Source of the DNA: Plotosus lineatus
Taxonomy: Eukaryota; Chordata; Actinopteri; Siluriformes; Plotosidae
Direction: 5' to 3'
Assembly (NCBI GenBank): GCA_024760905.1
Contig: CM045729.1
Location: 5,221,663 to 5,285,662 of the forward strand
Length of the DNA stretch: 64,000 bases
A program made the position numbers and the translations under genes. Each line of letters starts with the position of its first letter. The first letter of the stretch is position 1. The notes beneath the pieces were generated by a model that was not told the DNA's origin, ran no database searches, and saw nothing but the letters and a program-made list of their open reading frames with translations. This document shows positions 10,490 to 20,910 of this stretch, one piece after another.

Positions 10490-10590
10490 GAAAGCCTGCC
10501 ACCTTAAAAGTTACACAAAGCAGTCATCTCATCTGGAAATTAATTAAATTGTTCATTCATTCATTTATTCCTGTGAATAAACTGATGTTT

Positions 10591-12120
10591 CTTCACCCAG
10601 ATTTTGCAGAGATGTGTGACCCTAATTATCAATAAAGGGTTTGGAAAAGGAATGCATGCATGGAAGATTTAGTTCCATTCCCAGTTCAATTGAAACATTG
10701 GGTGTTTTTTGTTGGTCGGGTGGCAGATGCAAATGTGGGTAAACAAAATATTTTTGACGTAAGCTTATAGGCAAATGTAAACAGGCGAAAAGATGAGAAG
10801 ACAAGTGCAATTTCATTCTCACTACAGCAGCAGCAGCAGCAACAGCAGCAAAACACCGTGTCTCATTTGTTTCCAGTTTTCCTTCAATCAGCACATCCCT
10901 GTCTGACTGAAAAGACAACAGGTGCATCATGCTGTATTATTATTTTGTTTTAATAATTATTATTATTATCATTATCATTATGTTTTTTCACATGGTTTCA
11001 GTAACTAAAGCAGTACATTTTATTCTCTTCCATTTGGCGCCTCAAGGTCCATGTGAAGGAACGAAAGGTAGCCTCGCACATCAGATTTCCCTTTCAAATC
11101 TGTCCAAAGCAAACTAACACTCATTCATTTTCTTTTGTATTTATACAACTCAACAACTAAACCAACTTATTTTTAATAGTTATTTTTTTGTTTTTACTGA
11201 ACTTGTTGTTTTTAGAGAAAAAAGAGTAGAAGAGGTGACCATTGAAGAGCAGGATGTAGCAAAGATTAGTAAGGGTGAAGTGAGGAGGACATTGAAGAGG
11301 ATGAAGAATGGAAAGGCAGTTGGTCCTGATGATATACCTGTGGAGGTATGGAAGTGTCTAGGAGAGGTAGCAGTAGATTTTCTGACAAAAACATTCAACA
11401 AGGTCAGAGTGTGGGAAAGAGGTGAAGAAGCGTGTGCAGGCAGGCTGGAATGGTTGGAGAAAAGTGTCCGGTGTGATGTGTGATAGGAGAGTGTCAGCAA
11501 GAATGAAAGGAAAAGTGTACAAGACGGTGGTGAGGCCAGCGATGTTGTATGGTTTAGAAACAGTGGCGCTGAGGAAAAGGCAGGAGGCAGAGCTGGAGGT
11601 CGCGGAGATGAAAATGTTGAGGTTCTCTTTGGGAGTAACAAGGATGGATAGGATCAGAAATTAGTACATTAGAGGGACAGCCCATGTAAGATGTTTTGGA
11701 GACAAAGTCAGAGAGGCTAGATTGAGATGGTTTGGACATGTACTGAGGAGGGATAGTGAGTATATTGGCAGTAGGGTGCTGAGGTTGGAACTACCAGGCA
11801 AAAGGCCTAGAGGAAGACCAAAGAAGAGATTTATGGATGTGGTGAAGGAAGACATGAAGGTCGTTGGAGTCAAAAAAGAAGATGCAGAGCACAGGGTGAG
11901 ATGGAGGCGGATGATTTGCTGTGGCGACCCCTGAAGGGAGCAGCCGAAAGGAAAAGAAGAAAGAAGAAGATTTTTTGTTTTTACTATAGATTTACATCAA
12001 CTTCATTTCTCGAAGTTACGGAAAACTTTCCAAGAATCCCAAAAACAAAATGAAATTAATCTCCTTATTTAAATACACCTGTTTAGGAATTAAATGTAGG
12101 AATTAAAATATGTAGTTTTG
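10591..12120. repeat. Lectin downstream-flank repeat, copy 2 (no lectin ORF)
   Basis: Carries the same lines as 34755-35510: cattgggtgtttt near 10695, a CAG-rich run near 10830, an ATT-rich run near 10935, then catcagatttccctttcaaa near 11080. It continues past the LINE-B insert with gaaaactttcc-type lines at 11985-12060. No lectin coding sequence accompanies it. Confidence 0.7.
11198..11969 (+). mobile_element. LINE-B, internally deleted insertion with target duplication
   Basis: Plus-strand RTE-like LINE. 11235-11410 encodes the RT N-terminal region (MKNGKAVGPDDIPVEVWK). A deletion then joins it near 11410 to the C-terminal part (11415-11934), which ends at the ICCGDP-type terminus. The 3' UTR is short and ends in a gaaaagaagaaagaagaag tail. 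The flanks repeat attttttgtttttact (11970-11985, and 11182-11197 with one extra T), so this is a true insertion. The RT core with the FADD motif is deleted, so it is dead. Confidence 0.8.
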
Positions 12121-12171
12121 GATGTGCTCATGTTGAAGGAGCATTTTAAACTAACTAGTTGTTGCCCCTGT

Positions 12172-12185
12172 GTGTGCGCGCGTGT

Positions 12186-12242
<57 letters not shown>
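12172..12242. repeat. (GT)n microsatellite
   Basis: GT-rich run with a TC interruption near 12189. Confidence 0.95.
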
Positions 12243-12244
<2 letters not shown>

Positions 12245-12362
12245 GACCCTGTGATGGCCTGGCAAGTTGTCCAGGGTCTACCCCACCCTCACCCAGAGTT
12301 GGCTGAGATTGGTGCCAGTCTTCCTGTGACTGAAAGGTGATCTTGCAATCTTTTTGCACAAT
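12243..12362 (+). mobile_element. SINE3 3' half
   Basis: The ctgtgatggcctggc line and cccagagttggctgagat line match the complete SINE3 at 60445-60748. The tRNA-like head is absent. Confidence 0.6.
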
Positions 12363-12369
12363 GCTGTGA

Positions 12370-13140
12370 TCTCTCCTTCATGCACCGCGCGAAGTCTTGG
12401 AGTAACCATCAACACTTTCCTGTTAGTTCTCTTTTCATATCACTAATCTTTCTCAATCATGTCAATTTCTTCTATTTAACATTCATAGGGTCACCATGTC
12501 ACTAGTCATATCAAGACTAGATTACTGTAACTCAGTCTCGGCAGGTTGACCTTTGAGTGCTATTTGACCTCTGCAACTGATTCAGAATGCCGCTACATTG
12601 TTTGTTTTCAACCTTTCCAAATTTTCACACACCACTACTGCCGGGAAGGGGGGGGGGGGGGGGGTCTGGGCCCTGCGCAGGCCTGGTCGATCGCCAGGAG
12701 ACGGCCGGATGAGTGGAGGCGGCTGGTGGACGCAGCAAAGTGCCATCCCGGCGCATGCCCTCATACCTGACCTGACCTGACCTGACCTGAGTACTGCTGC
12801 GATCTCTCCACTGGCTTCTTGTAGCTCCTCACATTAGATTTAAAACATTAATGATTGCCTACAAACCCAAAAATGGACCTGCACCTTCCTACGGCAAAGC
12901 ACTTATCACACCTGCACAGCTTCGCATTCTCTCAGATACTTTATCACTCCTAACCTGCTCACTGTTCTTCTACCAAGAGGCAGTATTAAAAAATGCATCG
13001 ACACTCTTCTTTGTTTGGATTCAAGGTGGTAGAATGAACTTTCTGAATGTCCAGACAGCTGAGTCAATGGATATCTTCAAATGACGCCTGAAAACGTACC
13101 TTTTCCGGCAGTGCTTAGCATAGCATGATGCTTTAAACAC
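12370..13140 (+). mobile_element. L2-like LINE 3' coding end
   Basis: Translation in shifting frames gives the L2-family C-terminal RT pattern: RLDYCNS-like near 12520, QLIQNAA-like near 12580, LHWLL near 12810, YKPKNGPAPSYGKALITP at 12855-12920 and AESMDIFK before 13084. The element continues at 16276 beyond the LINE-B insertion, which split it. It is also broken by a roughly 150-base insert at 12642-12790. It is frame-broken and not functional. Confidence 0.65.
12642..12790 (+). mobile_element. Short retroelement 3' end with (CTGAC)n tail
   Basis: G-run at 12648-12664, then a GC-rich stretch reading DEWRRLVDAAKCHPGACPHT before a stop, and a tail of about five ctgac units at 12764-12790. 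It sits inside the L2-like LINE with tactg on both sides as a probable short target duplication. GC content is much higher than in the neighbours. I infer a severely 5'-truncated LINE of a family not otherwise present in the window. Confidence 0.5.
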
Positions 13141-16100
13141 TTTTTCTTCTTTTCCTTTCGGCTTTTCCCTTCAGGGGTCGCCACAGCGAATCATCTGCCT
13201 CCATCTCACCCTATCCTCTGCATCTTTTTCTCTTACACCAACTACCTTCATGTCCTCCTTCACCACGTCCATGAATCGTGTCATTGGTCTTCCTCTAGGC
13301 CTTCTGCCTGGTATCCTCAGCATCCTACTACCAATATACTCACTATCCCTCCTCTGTACATGTCCAAACCATCTCAATCTAGCCTCTCTGACTTTGTCTC
13401 CAAAACATCTTACATGTGCTGTCCCTCTGATGTACTCATTCCTGATCCTATCCATCCTCGTTACTCCCAAAGAGAACCTCAACATTTTCATCTCTGCTAC
13501 CTCCAGCTGTGCCTCCTGTCTTTTCCCCAGGGCCACTGTTTCTAAACCACACAACATCGCTGGCCTCAACACCGTCTTGTACACTTTTCCTTTCATTTTT
13601 GCCGATACCTTCCTATCACATATCACACCGGACACTTTTCTCCAACCATTCCAACCTGCCTGCACACGCTTCTTCACCTCTTTTCCACTCTCTCCATTGC
13701 TCTGGATTGTTGAGCCTAAGTACTTAAAATCCTCCAACTTCCTTATCTCTGCTCCCTGTAACCTCACCGTTCCTGTTGGGTCCTTGGCATTCATACACAT
13801 CTTACTGAGGCTAACCTTCATTCCCCTCCTTTCCAGGGCATACCTCCACCTCTCTAGATTTTCCTGCACTTGTTCTCTGCTCTCACTACAGATCACAATG
13901 TCATCTGCAAATATCATAGTCCATGGAGATTCTTGTCTCACCTCGTCTGTCAGCCTGTCCATCACCATAGCAAACAAGAAGGGGCTCAGAGCTGACCCTT
14001 GATGCAGTCCCACCTCCACCTCGAACTCTTCTGTCACACCGATAGCACACCTCACCACTGTCTTACATCTCTTATACATCTCCTGCACCAATCTAACATA
14101 CTTCTCTGCCACTCCAGACTTTCTCATGCAATACCACAGTTCCTCTCTCGGCACCCTGTCATATGCTTTCTCCAGATCCACAAAGGCACAATCCAGCTCC
14201 TTCTGACCTTCTCTGTACTTCTCCATTAACATCCTCAAGGCAAACACTGCATCTGTGGTGCTCTTTCTTGGCATGAAACCAAACTGTTGTCCACAAATGC
14301 TGACCTCTGCCCTTAGTCTAGCTTCCACTATTCTTTCCCATAACTTCATCATATGGCTCATCAACTTGATCCCTCTGTAGTTGCCACAACTCTGCCCATC
14401 TCCCTTGTTCTTAAAAATGGGCACCTGCACACTTCTCCTCCATTCCTCTGGCATCCTCTCACTCTCTAAGACCCTGTTGAATGTTCTTGTCAGGAAATCT
14501 GCTGCTACCTCTCCTAGACACTTCCATACCTCCACCGGTATGTCATCAGGACCAACTGCCTTTCCATTCTTCATCCTCTTCAATGCCCTCCTCACTTCAC
14601 CCTTACTAATCTTTGCTACTTCCTGGTCCTCAACAGTCACCTCTTCCACTCTTTTTCCCCTCTCATTTTCCTCATTCATCAGCTCTTCAAAGTACTTTTT
14701 CCATCTTCCCAGCACACATCTTTCATCAGTCAATACATTTCCCTCTCTGTCCTTAATCACTCTAACTTGCTACACATCCTTCCCATCTCTACTTCTCTGC
14801 TGTGCCAACCTGTATAAATCATTTTCTCCCTCTTTCCTTTCCAACCAAGCATACAAGTCATCATACGCGCTCTGTTTGGCCTTTGACACCGCTACCTTCG
14901 CCTTATGCTGTGTCTCCCTGTACTCCTGTTTACTCTCTTCGGTCCTCTCTATGTCCCACTTCTTCTTAGCTAACCTCTTCTTTTGTACACACTCCTGCAC
15001 TTCCTCATTCCACCACCAAGTCTCCTTATCTACTCTCCTTCCAGATGACACACCAAGTATTCTCCTACCTGTCTCCCTAATCACATTAGCTGTAGTTGTC
15101 CACTCATCTGGAAGCACTTCCTGACCACCCAAAGCCATTTTCAACTCCTCCTTGAAGACAACCTGACACTCCTCCTTTTTCAGCCTCCACCACTTTGTCT
15201 TCTGCTCTGCCTTTGCTTTCTTCACATTCGTCCCCATCAGAGTCATCCTACACACCACCATCCTATGCTGTTTGGCAACACTCTCACCCGCTGCTACTTT
15301 GCAGTCACTGACTTCCTTCAAACTACATCGTCTACACAAGATGTAGTCTACCTGTGTCCTCCTACCTCCGCTTTTATAAGTCACCCTATGCTCCTCTCTC
15401 TTCTGGAAGAAAGTATTTACCACAGCCATTTCCATCATTTTTGCAAAATCTACCAACATCTGTTCTTCTGTGTTCCTGTCCTGGATACCAAACCTGCCCA
15501 TCACTTCCTTGTCCCCTCTGTTTCCTGCACCAACATCTCCATTGAAGTCTGCCCTAATGACTACTCTTTCATCTTTGGGGGTACTCTGTATCACTTCATC
15601 TAACTCACTCCAGAATCTCTCCTTCTCTTTTAGCTCAGATCCTGCCTGTGGGGCATAAGCACTCACAACATTGAACATCATGCCTTCAATTTCTAACTTG
15701 AGACTCATCACTCTGCCTGACACTCTTTTCACTTCTAGAACATTTCTGACAAACTCCTCCTTCAAGATGACTGTTACTCCATTTCTCTTCCCATCCACAC
15801 CATGAAAAAACAGCTTAAACCCTGCTCCTAAGCTTCTAGCCTTGCTACCTTTCCACCTGGCTCCTGAACACACAGTATGTCCACCTTCCTCCTCTGCATC
15901 ATGTCAGCCAGCTCTCTACCTTTTCCGGTCATAGTTCCAACATTCAAAGTCCCTACTTTCAGTCTTAGACTCCTGCCTTTTCTCCTCTCTCTCTGCCTAC
16001 GGACACGCCTCCCGCCTCTCCTTCTTCAACGTCTTCGACCAACAGTAGTCCAATTTCCACCAGCACCCTGTTGGTTAACAGCACTGATGGCGGTCATTGT

Positions 16101-16275
16101 TAACCCAGGCCTCGACCGATCCGGTATGAATGTTTTTGATATGACTCGCATGTTTTATTTGGCATTTGTTTTACGCTGGATGCCCTTACTGACGCAACCC
16201 ACTGCATTTATCCGGGCTTGGGACCGGCATGAGGGAGAGACACTGGCCTGTGCCCCTCCCTCACGGCAGCATTAT
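13141..16275 (-). mobile_element. LINE-B (RTE/BovB-like), near full-length with 13-bp target duplication
   Basis: This 3135-bp minus-strand insertion is flanked by perfect copies of atgctttaaacac (13128-13140 and 16276-16288), which prove the boundaries. From the 5' end (16275) it has a 5' UTR, one long endonuclease-RT reading frame and a very short 3' UTR that ends in a gaaaagaagaaaaa tail at 13141. It lies inside an L2-like LINE, so it is the younger of the two. It is the best LINE-B reference here; the other copies at 1, 11.2, 27.8, 32.5, 43.3, 52-55 and 55.5 kb were read against it. Confidence 0.92.
13171..15990 (-). pseudogene. LINE-B endonuclease-reverse transcriptase ORF, two lesions
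   Basis: The sense reading starts near 15990 with an APE-type endonuclease (LKVGTLNVGTMTGKG, then a KVDILCVQE motif with a catalytic Glu). A one-base deletion near 15862 shifts the frame. It then runs open from 15873 (VVSAYAPQAGSE, DFNGDVGAG, TQVDYILCRR) to an amber TAG at 14770-14772. Past that stop, in the same frame, the RT runs to 13171: GDGQSCGNYRGIKL, FVDLEKAYDRVPREELW, LHQGSALSPFLFAMVMD and the FADDIVICSES active site, with a C-terminal LRWFGHVQRRDSEYI block. Another copy has CAG where this one has TAG (53578), so the stop is a point change. Product role: nicking the target DNA and reverse transcription. This copy cannot make the full protein without readthrough and a frame change. Confidence 0.88.
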
Positions 16276-16784
16276 ATGCTTTAAACACATAAGAACTAAA
16301 AACCCCATCTGCCATCTGAGTATGTCTGATGGTATATTTAACCTGTCTTCTCAGAAACCATGAAAGAATAGATTTACTGATAGTGAAGTGAAAGCTCTTC
16401 TGTAAGATGTGGTGGTTAAGCACGTCTGCTAAATGCTATAAATGTGAATGAATAATTGAAGAATTTACTTCCTGAACCAATGATGAGAGACGTACATCAG
16501 GATCCCCAACCACCGGTTTGTGGACAAGTACCGGTCCACAGCTTAATTGGTTCCGTCAGCAGAAGAAATCATTCATTATTTCTGTTTCATTTATTATCTG
16601 AGTCTGAACAATCTTTATTTTTTGAAACATCTTTTATTTTGAAAAATAACTGGATAGTCTCGGTTACATGTTGGTCATTTGAGCGCTAAAATGTAACCCA
16701 TAAGGGGACAGCACATGAGCAGAGGTGAGTTGGACATGTTTCAAACAATAACGGGAATTTTGGGTGAGACTAAGCCTGAGCCTT
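16276..16784 (+). other. L2-like LINE tail, then hAT-like debris
   Basis: 16276 to about 16440 continues the split L2-like LINE's 3' region. 16495-16560 (ggatccccaaccaccggttt and following) resembles the inner terminal part of the hAT MITE at 20279-20599. I see no gene here. Confidence 0.4.
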
Positions 16785-17134
16785 TGGGGGGGCAGTGGTG
16801 GTCTAGTGGTATAGGGTACTGGATCGCTGATCCTAGAGTTGTGGGTTCAAGTCCCACTCTCCACAAGGTTGTCACTGTCCGCCCAGTGCAGCTAACTGGG
16901 TTATCAAAGGCGGGCCATGTCTCTCACTGTCTGTGGTGAGAGGTTCAAATAAAAGAACCATTGCTGATTTTTGTAAAGAGGAGCTGCAAAGCTGTCAGCG
17001 TGTTTCTGTCCCTTGCTAAAAGGTTGTGTCAGGAAGAGCATCCAACGTAAAAACCTATGCCAATCAAACGTGTGAATCATTTGCTGTAACGAACCCTGAT
17101 AAAGGGAAAAAAGCTGAAAGGAAATCTCTCATTG
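16785..17134 (+). mobile_element. SINE1 with target duplication
   Basis: A complete 350-bp SINE1 flanked by agcctgagcctt (16773-16784 and 17135-17146). The tRNA-like head has the A-box tggtctagtgg and a degraded B-box (ggttcaagtccc). The middle block contains a gggttatcaaagg line, then agagcatccaacgtaaaaac (LINE-B 5'-like) and the aaagctgaaaggaaa tail (LINE-B 3'-like). Confidence 0.9.
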
Positions 17135-17270
17135 AGCCTGAGCCTTCATTCTCCCACCTGGTGCACCATCACCTGTGGGAATTTTTTTTTTTTTTTTTAG
17201 AAAAGTTCAAGCTCTACTTGCCAACCAATTTTATTTCAGCTGTTGAAAAATAACATTCATGGAGTGCTTA

Positions 17271-17281
17271 TTATATATATA

Positions 17282-17331
<50 letters not shown>
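17271..17331. repeat. (TA)n microsatellite
   Basis: TA run with one TTA interruption. 17135-17270 before it is AT-rich, with a T tract near 17180 and no gene. Confidence 0.95.
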
Positions 17332-17334
<3 letters not shown>

Positions 17335-17335
<1 letters not shown>

Positions 17336-17905
17336 GGTTTATGTTTGACATATTTGAATTGGAAAGCTGACATTCAAGGCCACTAGTTCACTGTTATATT
17401 CAGTTTGCCATAAACTGTCTGTCTGTCTTCCTTTCGGCTTTTTCCATTTTACTCGGGAGTCGCCACAGCGAATCATCTGATTCGCACATTTTTGATTTGG
17501 CAGAGGTTTTTACATCAGAGGCCCTTCCTGTCACAACCCTTTTAGCAAGGGACAGAAAGACGCTGACAACTTTGCAGCTACTCGTTACGAAAGTCAGCAA
17601 TGGTTCTTTTACATGTCACTTACGGTAGACAGTGACAGACATGGCCCGCCTTTGATAACCCAGTTAGCCGCACTGGGGGGGACAGTGACAACCTTGTGGA
17701 GAGTGGGCCTCAAACCCCCAACCTTTGGATCAGCGATCCAGCGCCTTATACCACTAGACCACCACTGCCCCTGCTTTAAACTATGTTCATTAATTTAAGT
17801 AGTTGGTGCGCATCTGTGCAGGGACGAATTATTGTGGTCAGCGCTTTGATGCGGATGTGTGTACAAACTGTATGATAAATGGCAGCACCTTTGTTACTCT
17901 GTAGG
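17335..17905. repeat. Duplicated segment (inverted copy at 26420-26610), split by SINE1
   Basis: Reverse-complement matching to 26420-26610 is clear: ttatgtttgacatatttgaa, gcgcatctgtgcagggacga and a gtgtgtacaaactgt line have mirrors there. In this copy a SINE1 sits at 17411-17771; the other copy is an empty site at that spot. Confidence 0.8.
17411..17771 (-). mobile_element. SINE1, antisense, full length
   Basis: Read on the minus strand it opens ggggcagtggtggtctagtgg with a degraded B-box and ends in aaagccgaaaggaagacag with a (ACAG)n tail. The flanks show tgccataaact and tgctttaaact. The empty site at about 26545 reads ccataaactctgttc after reversal, which confirms an insertion after the duplication. 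Confidence 0.88.
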
Positions 17906-17914
17906 CGTAATCGG

Positions 17915-19110
17915 TCTTTCAATTAGTTTATTCACAGGAATAAATAAATGAATGAACAATTGAATTAATTTGCAGATGAGATGACTGCTATGTGTAACTT
18001 TTAAGGGGGCAGGCCTAACCTAATCCTAACCTAATCCTAGAGAAGCATGTTTGGGACTGAAAGGTCGCAGGCTGGATTTCCAAACCAGCAGTAAAAATGT
18101 GTGGCAGTGGGGGAGGGAGTTGCACTTTCCCTTCCTCACTTTCATGAGTGCAGTGCCCTTGAACGGTGGGGTCAGTGGCTTAGTGGTTAGGGTGCTGGAC
18201 TCATGATCAGGAGATTATGTGTTTGAATCCCAGTTAGACCCCCACTGTGACCCTTGGGCAAGGTGTTAACCACAGGTGTGCCCCTGTTCACCCAGTGGTA
18301 TAAATGGGTACCAGTAAAGATATGCTGGGAAGGTAACTTGCAATGAACTACTGTCCCATCCAGGAGGAGTTGAACTCCTGGTTGCTTCACGCTGTAAAAT
18401 CCAGGAATAAGCACCAGTCTGATGAGCTACTAGTCTTGGGTGTTAAATGTCCAACAGACTGTCTACCTACCTAGTAGCCTTGAGCAAGGCATCTAAACCC
18501 TCTTTCTGGGTGCTGCAGTGTATGGCGCCCACTGCTCTAAGTGTGTTTGCTCACTGTTAACATGTGCGGGTGCTCACTTTGAAATGGGTTCAATGCAGAA
18601 ATCAAGTTCCCCTTGTGGTATTAATGCAAATTAAAATCAATCAGTGCATCATATCATGTGATAAGTAATTTGAGAAAGTAAGAAAATGAAGCCTGGAATT
18701 TGGAAGTGGCTATTTTCAACACGAGTCTGGAGAGAACCGACTCAGAGATGTTATCTTTGTATTTCTGTTTAAAATGTTAAGTTGGGTAAGAGATTTTTAA
18801 TTACAGGGTAGTTTTTGTGTATTGAAAAGCTACAATGTTTGAAAGATAAAGGTAAAGAGTTTAGCCAGGCGAGCAACTGACGAAAAATAATAAAGATCAT
18901 GTCGGCCATGTGCGGCATGAGGTGTTTACCTGAGTATCCATGTTATGTCATGGAGTGTCCCCATTCACATATTAAGGGAATCAAGATTTTCTGAATTAGA
19001 CAATAAATTATACTACTCACACTCTCACATTAGGGAAAGCAAATATTAAATATGTCCTTTATGCTTTTTCTTCCCAAATAAAAATAATTAAATAATAATT
19101 ATATGAATCA
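17915..19110. repeat. Inverted segmental duplication, arm 2
   Basis: Mirror of 9656-10590. It has two copies of the 11-bp cctaatcctaa unit near 18015, short GT runs near 18540 and an extra SINE2 at 18163-18445. The arm continues without a break into the LINE-A fragment at 19110-19378, the counterpart of 9387-9655. Confidence 0.85.
18163..18445 (+). mobile_element. SINE2, sense copy
   Basis: tRNA-like head with tggcttagtgg and a B-box-like tttgaatccca. The body has the ctgttcacccagtgg and ggagttgaactcctgg lines and ends near gatgagctactag. It sits inside a SINE4 within arm 2 and is missing from arm 1, so it inserted after the duplication or was lost from arm 1. Confidence 0.8.
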
Positions 19111-20705
19111 AACAAAATGAAATGAGCTTCTTTTGCCGGGTGGCCGGGCTCTCCCTTAGAGACAGGGTGAGAAACTCAGCCATCCGGCATGATCTTGAAG
19201 TAGAAATTCTTCTCCTCCGCACTGAGAGGAGCCAGTTGAGGTGGCTCGTTCATGTGGTTAGAAATCCCCCTGATCGCCTCCCTGGTGTGGTGTTTCAAGC
19301 ACGTCTGACCAGGAAGAGACCCCGGGGTTAGCCGAGAACACACCAGAGGATTTATGTTTCTCGGTTACTATGGGAACATATTAGGTGTTTGATGAATGAC
19401 TTTGTAGTCTGCGTGTTCTGAACACTCAGGTGAATAGAAAAGCTGAGCTGTCAACTGATCACCATCTGATGGCAATCTGACTTTGATGATGGAGGAGGCC
19501 ACCTTCCAGATCTGGCAGGCACAAGCATGTAGTTAGGGTCTCCTGGGAACATTTGAGGAAGTTTCCTGTCGGACGGGCCTTTAACTGCCATCTACAGCAG
19601 AGTTACAGCCATATCCCAAAGGAATCAGTACATATGGAATCGGAATGGGCCATGTTTTGTGCCACCATTATTGAGCAGTGGCTGGAAGGTCATCAGTGCT
19701 CATCATGGTGGAAACCCCAAACCCTCTGGACACTGATGTGTGGGGGGGGGCATCCAGCTGAAACATGAGGCCTGTGAGATTCCCAAGGCGGCAGACAGGT
19801 TCCGGAAAGCCAAACGTACTGTATCCCAGACTGTCACTAATGCAAAATATTGGGTGTGGGAGGAGTTTGGTCAAGGCCTCAAACGTGACATGGCTGGCCT
19901 TGAAAAGGTTCTGAACCCTATGCATCCTATGCCAAAAAGCCCCTCAGTGGTTGTGCTTTGGGGCTGGATGAGCTCTTCCCTGAATATTTCAGTACTCAGG
20001 ATGTTGAAGGACTGTCTTGGTTGACATGTCACTGCAACATCTTGTGGTCATCAAGGGCCATACCTCTTGATTGGCAAACTGGGTGGTAGTTCACTTTACT
20101 AAAAAGGGGAGGCCAGAGGGTATGTTCTAACTACCATGGAATCACACTCCTCAGCCAACCTGGGAAAGTTTATACAGGATAAGAAGGTCCAATTGAGAGT
20201 TTGATTTCTGATTCACTAGGAACAGTGTGATTTTTGTCCTGGTTACGGCACTCTCGACTAGCTCTACACACTCTACAGCAGTGGTCTCCAACCTTTTTTG
20301 CACCAGGGACCACTTTTATGTATGAAAATGTTTCCGCGGACCGGTTAGAGCCTACTCCGTAGTCCTGTTTTGGTGGCTGTCACCGCAGAAAACCGTGCTT
20401 CACAAAGATATGTGGTTGGAAACAGAAGAAGGGCTTTCAGGGGCTCTGTGGCAATGTCAAAAACAGTCGTTTTTAAAAATAAGATCCAGAAACTTGAATA
20501 AAATCTATAATTTGCACCATGAAATATTTTGTTTGTGGACCAGTATCAAATGAGCCATGAACCGGTACTGGTCCATGGACCAGGGGTTAGGGATCCCTGC
20601 TCTACAAGGTCCTGGAAGGGGATGGGAGTTTGTCCAATCTGTGCTTTGCAGATTTAAAGAAGACTTTCGACCGTGTCCCTCGGGTATCTTGTGGGGTGTG
20701 CTCCC
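19111..20705 (+). mobile_element. LINE-A fragments in tandem (3' piece, then endonuclease-RT piece)
   Basis: 19111-19378 is a LINE-A 3' coding piece (MSFFCRVAGLSLRDRVRN). From about 19385 a second LINE-A piece begins late in the endonuclease (TLRVNRKAELSTDHHLM-like) and runs through the linker to the RT region, broken at 20279-20599 by a hAT MITE and ending near 20705. Many stops and frame changes make it an old copy. 20706-20910 after it has no feature I recognise. Confidence 0.7.
20279..20599. mobile_element. hAT-type MITE with 8-bp target duplication
   Basis: This 321-bp element has imperfect inverted ends (cagtggtctccaacc and, reversed, cagggatccctaacc). The flanking 8-mers are ctctacag (20271-20278) and ctctacaa (20600-20607), one mismatch. 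There is no coding capacity. It interrupts a LINE-A, so it is younger than that LINE. Ends and target length are those of hAT elements. Confidence 0.85.
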
Positions 20706-20910
20706 TCTTTGTTTTTGTGAAGATACAGAGACTTCTGTAATGTTTTTGGTGCTGATCTTCCTGATTCTTCTGCTTTCTGGGCCATGTGATCTGTCCTGGT
20801 GTCCTGGTGTGCTGATGCTGGATAGATTTTTCATCTTGGAAACCCCTCGCTTCTGCTGAAGAAGATCAATATGGACTTGAATGTACACTCATAGACCGTG
20901 AATATGACTT

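Larger units (their letters stand above)
10100..10500 (-). mobile_element. SINE4 (tRNA-headed), antisense
   Basis: Minus-strand SINE4. Its head region lies at 10395-10500 (reversed: caggctttc to gaaatctaaaccagcag) and its tail near 10120-10180. The (CA)n at 10176-10247 lies inside it. The block matches SINE4 at 39700-40022, whose head has a perfect GGTTCGATTCC B-box. The head here is distorted by the 11-bp repeat. Confidence 0.5.
9656..10590. repeat. Inverted segmental duplication, arm 1 (pairs with 17915-19110)
   Basis: Read in reverse complement this region matches 17915-19110 nearly line for line, for example ataacatggatactcaggta against its mirror near 18935 and gagtcggctctctccag near 10050 against 18735. 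It carries an expanded (CA)n and an expanded 11-bp repeat that are short or absent in arm 2. It lacks the SINE2 insert found in arm 2. Confidence 0.85.

Noticed and set aside
13250..14002. Plus-strand 250-residue open frame
   Set aside because: It is the antisense shadow of the LINE-B RT; the same shadow recurs at 27.98, 32.80 and 44.56 kb wherever LINE-B lies on the minus strand.
16785..17134. tRNA gene at the SINE1 head (also at the other SINE copies)
   Set aside because: A- and B-boxes are present, but no cloverleaf with a paired acceptor stem is apparent, and the head continues into the SINE body with target duplications.
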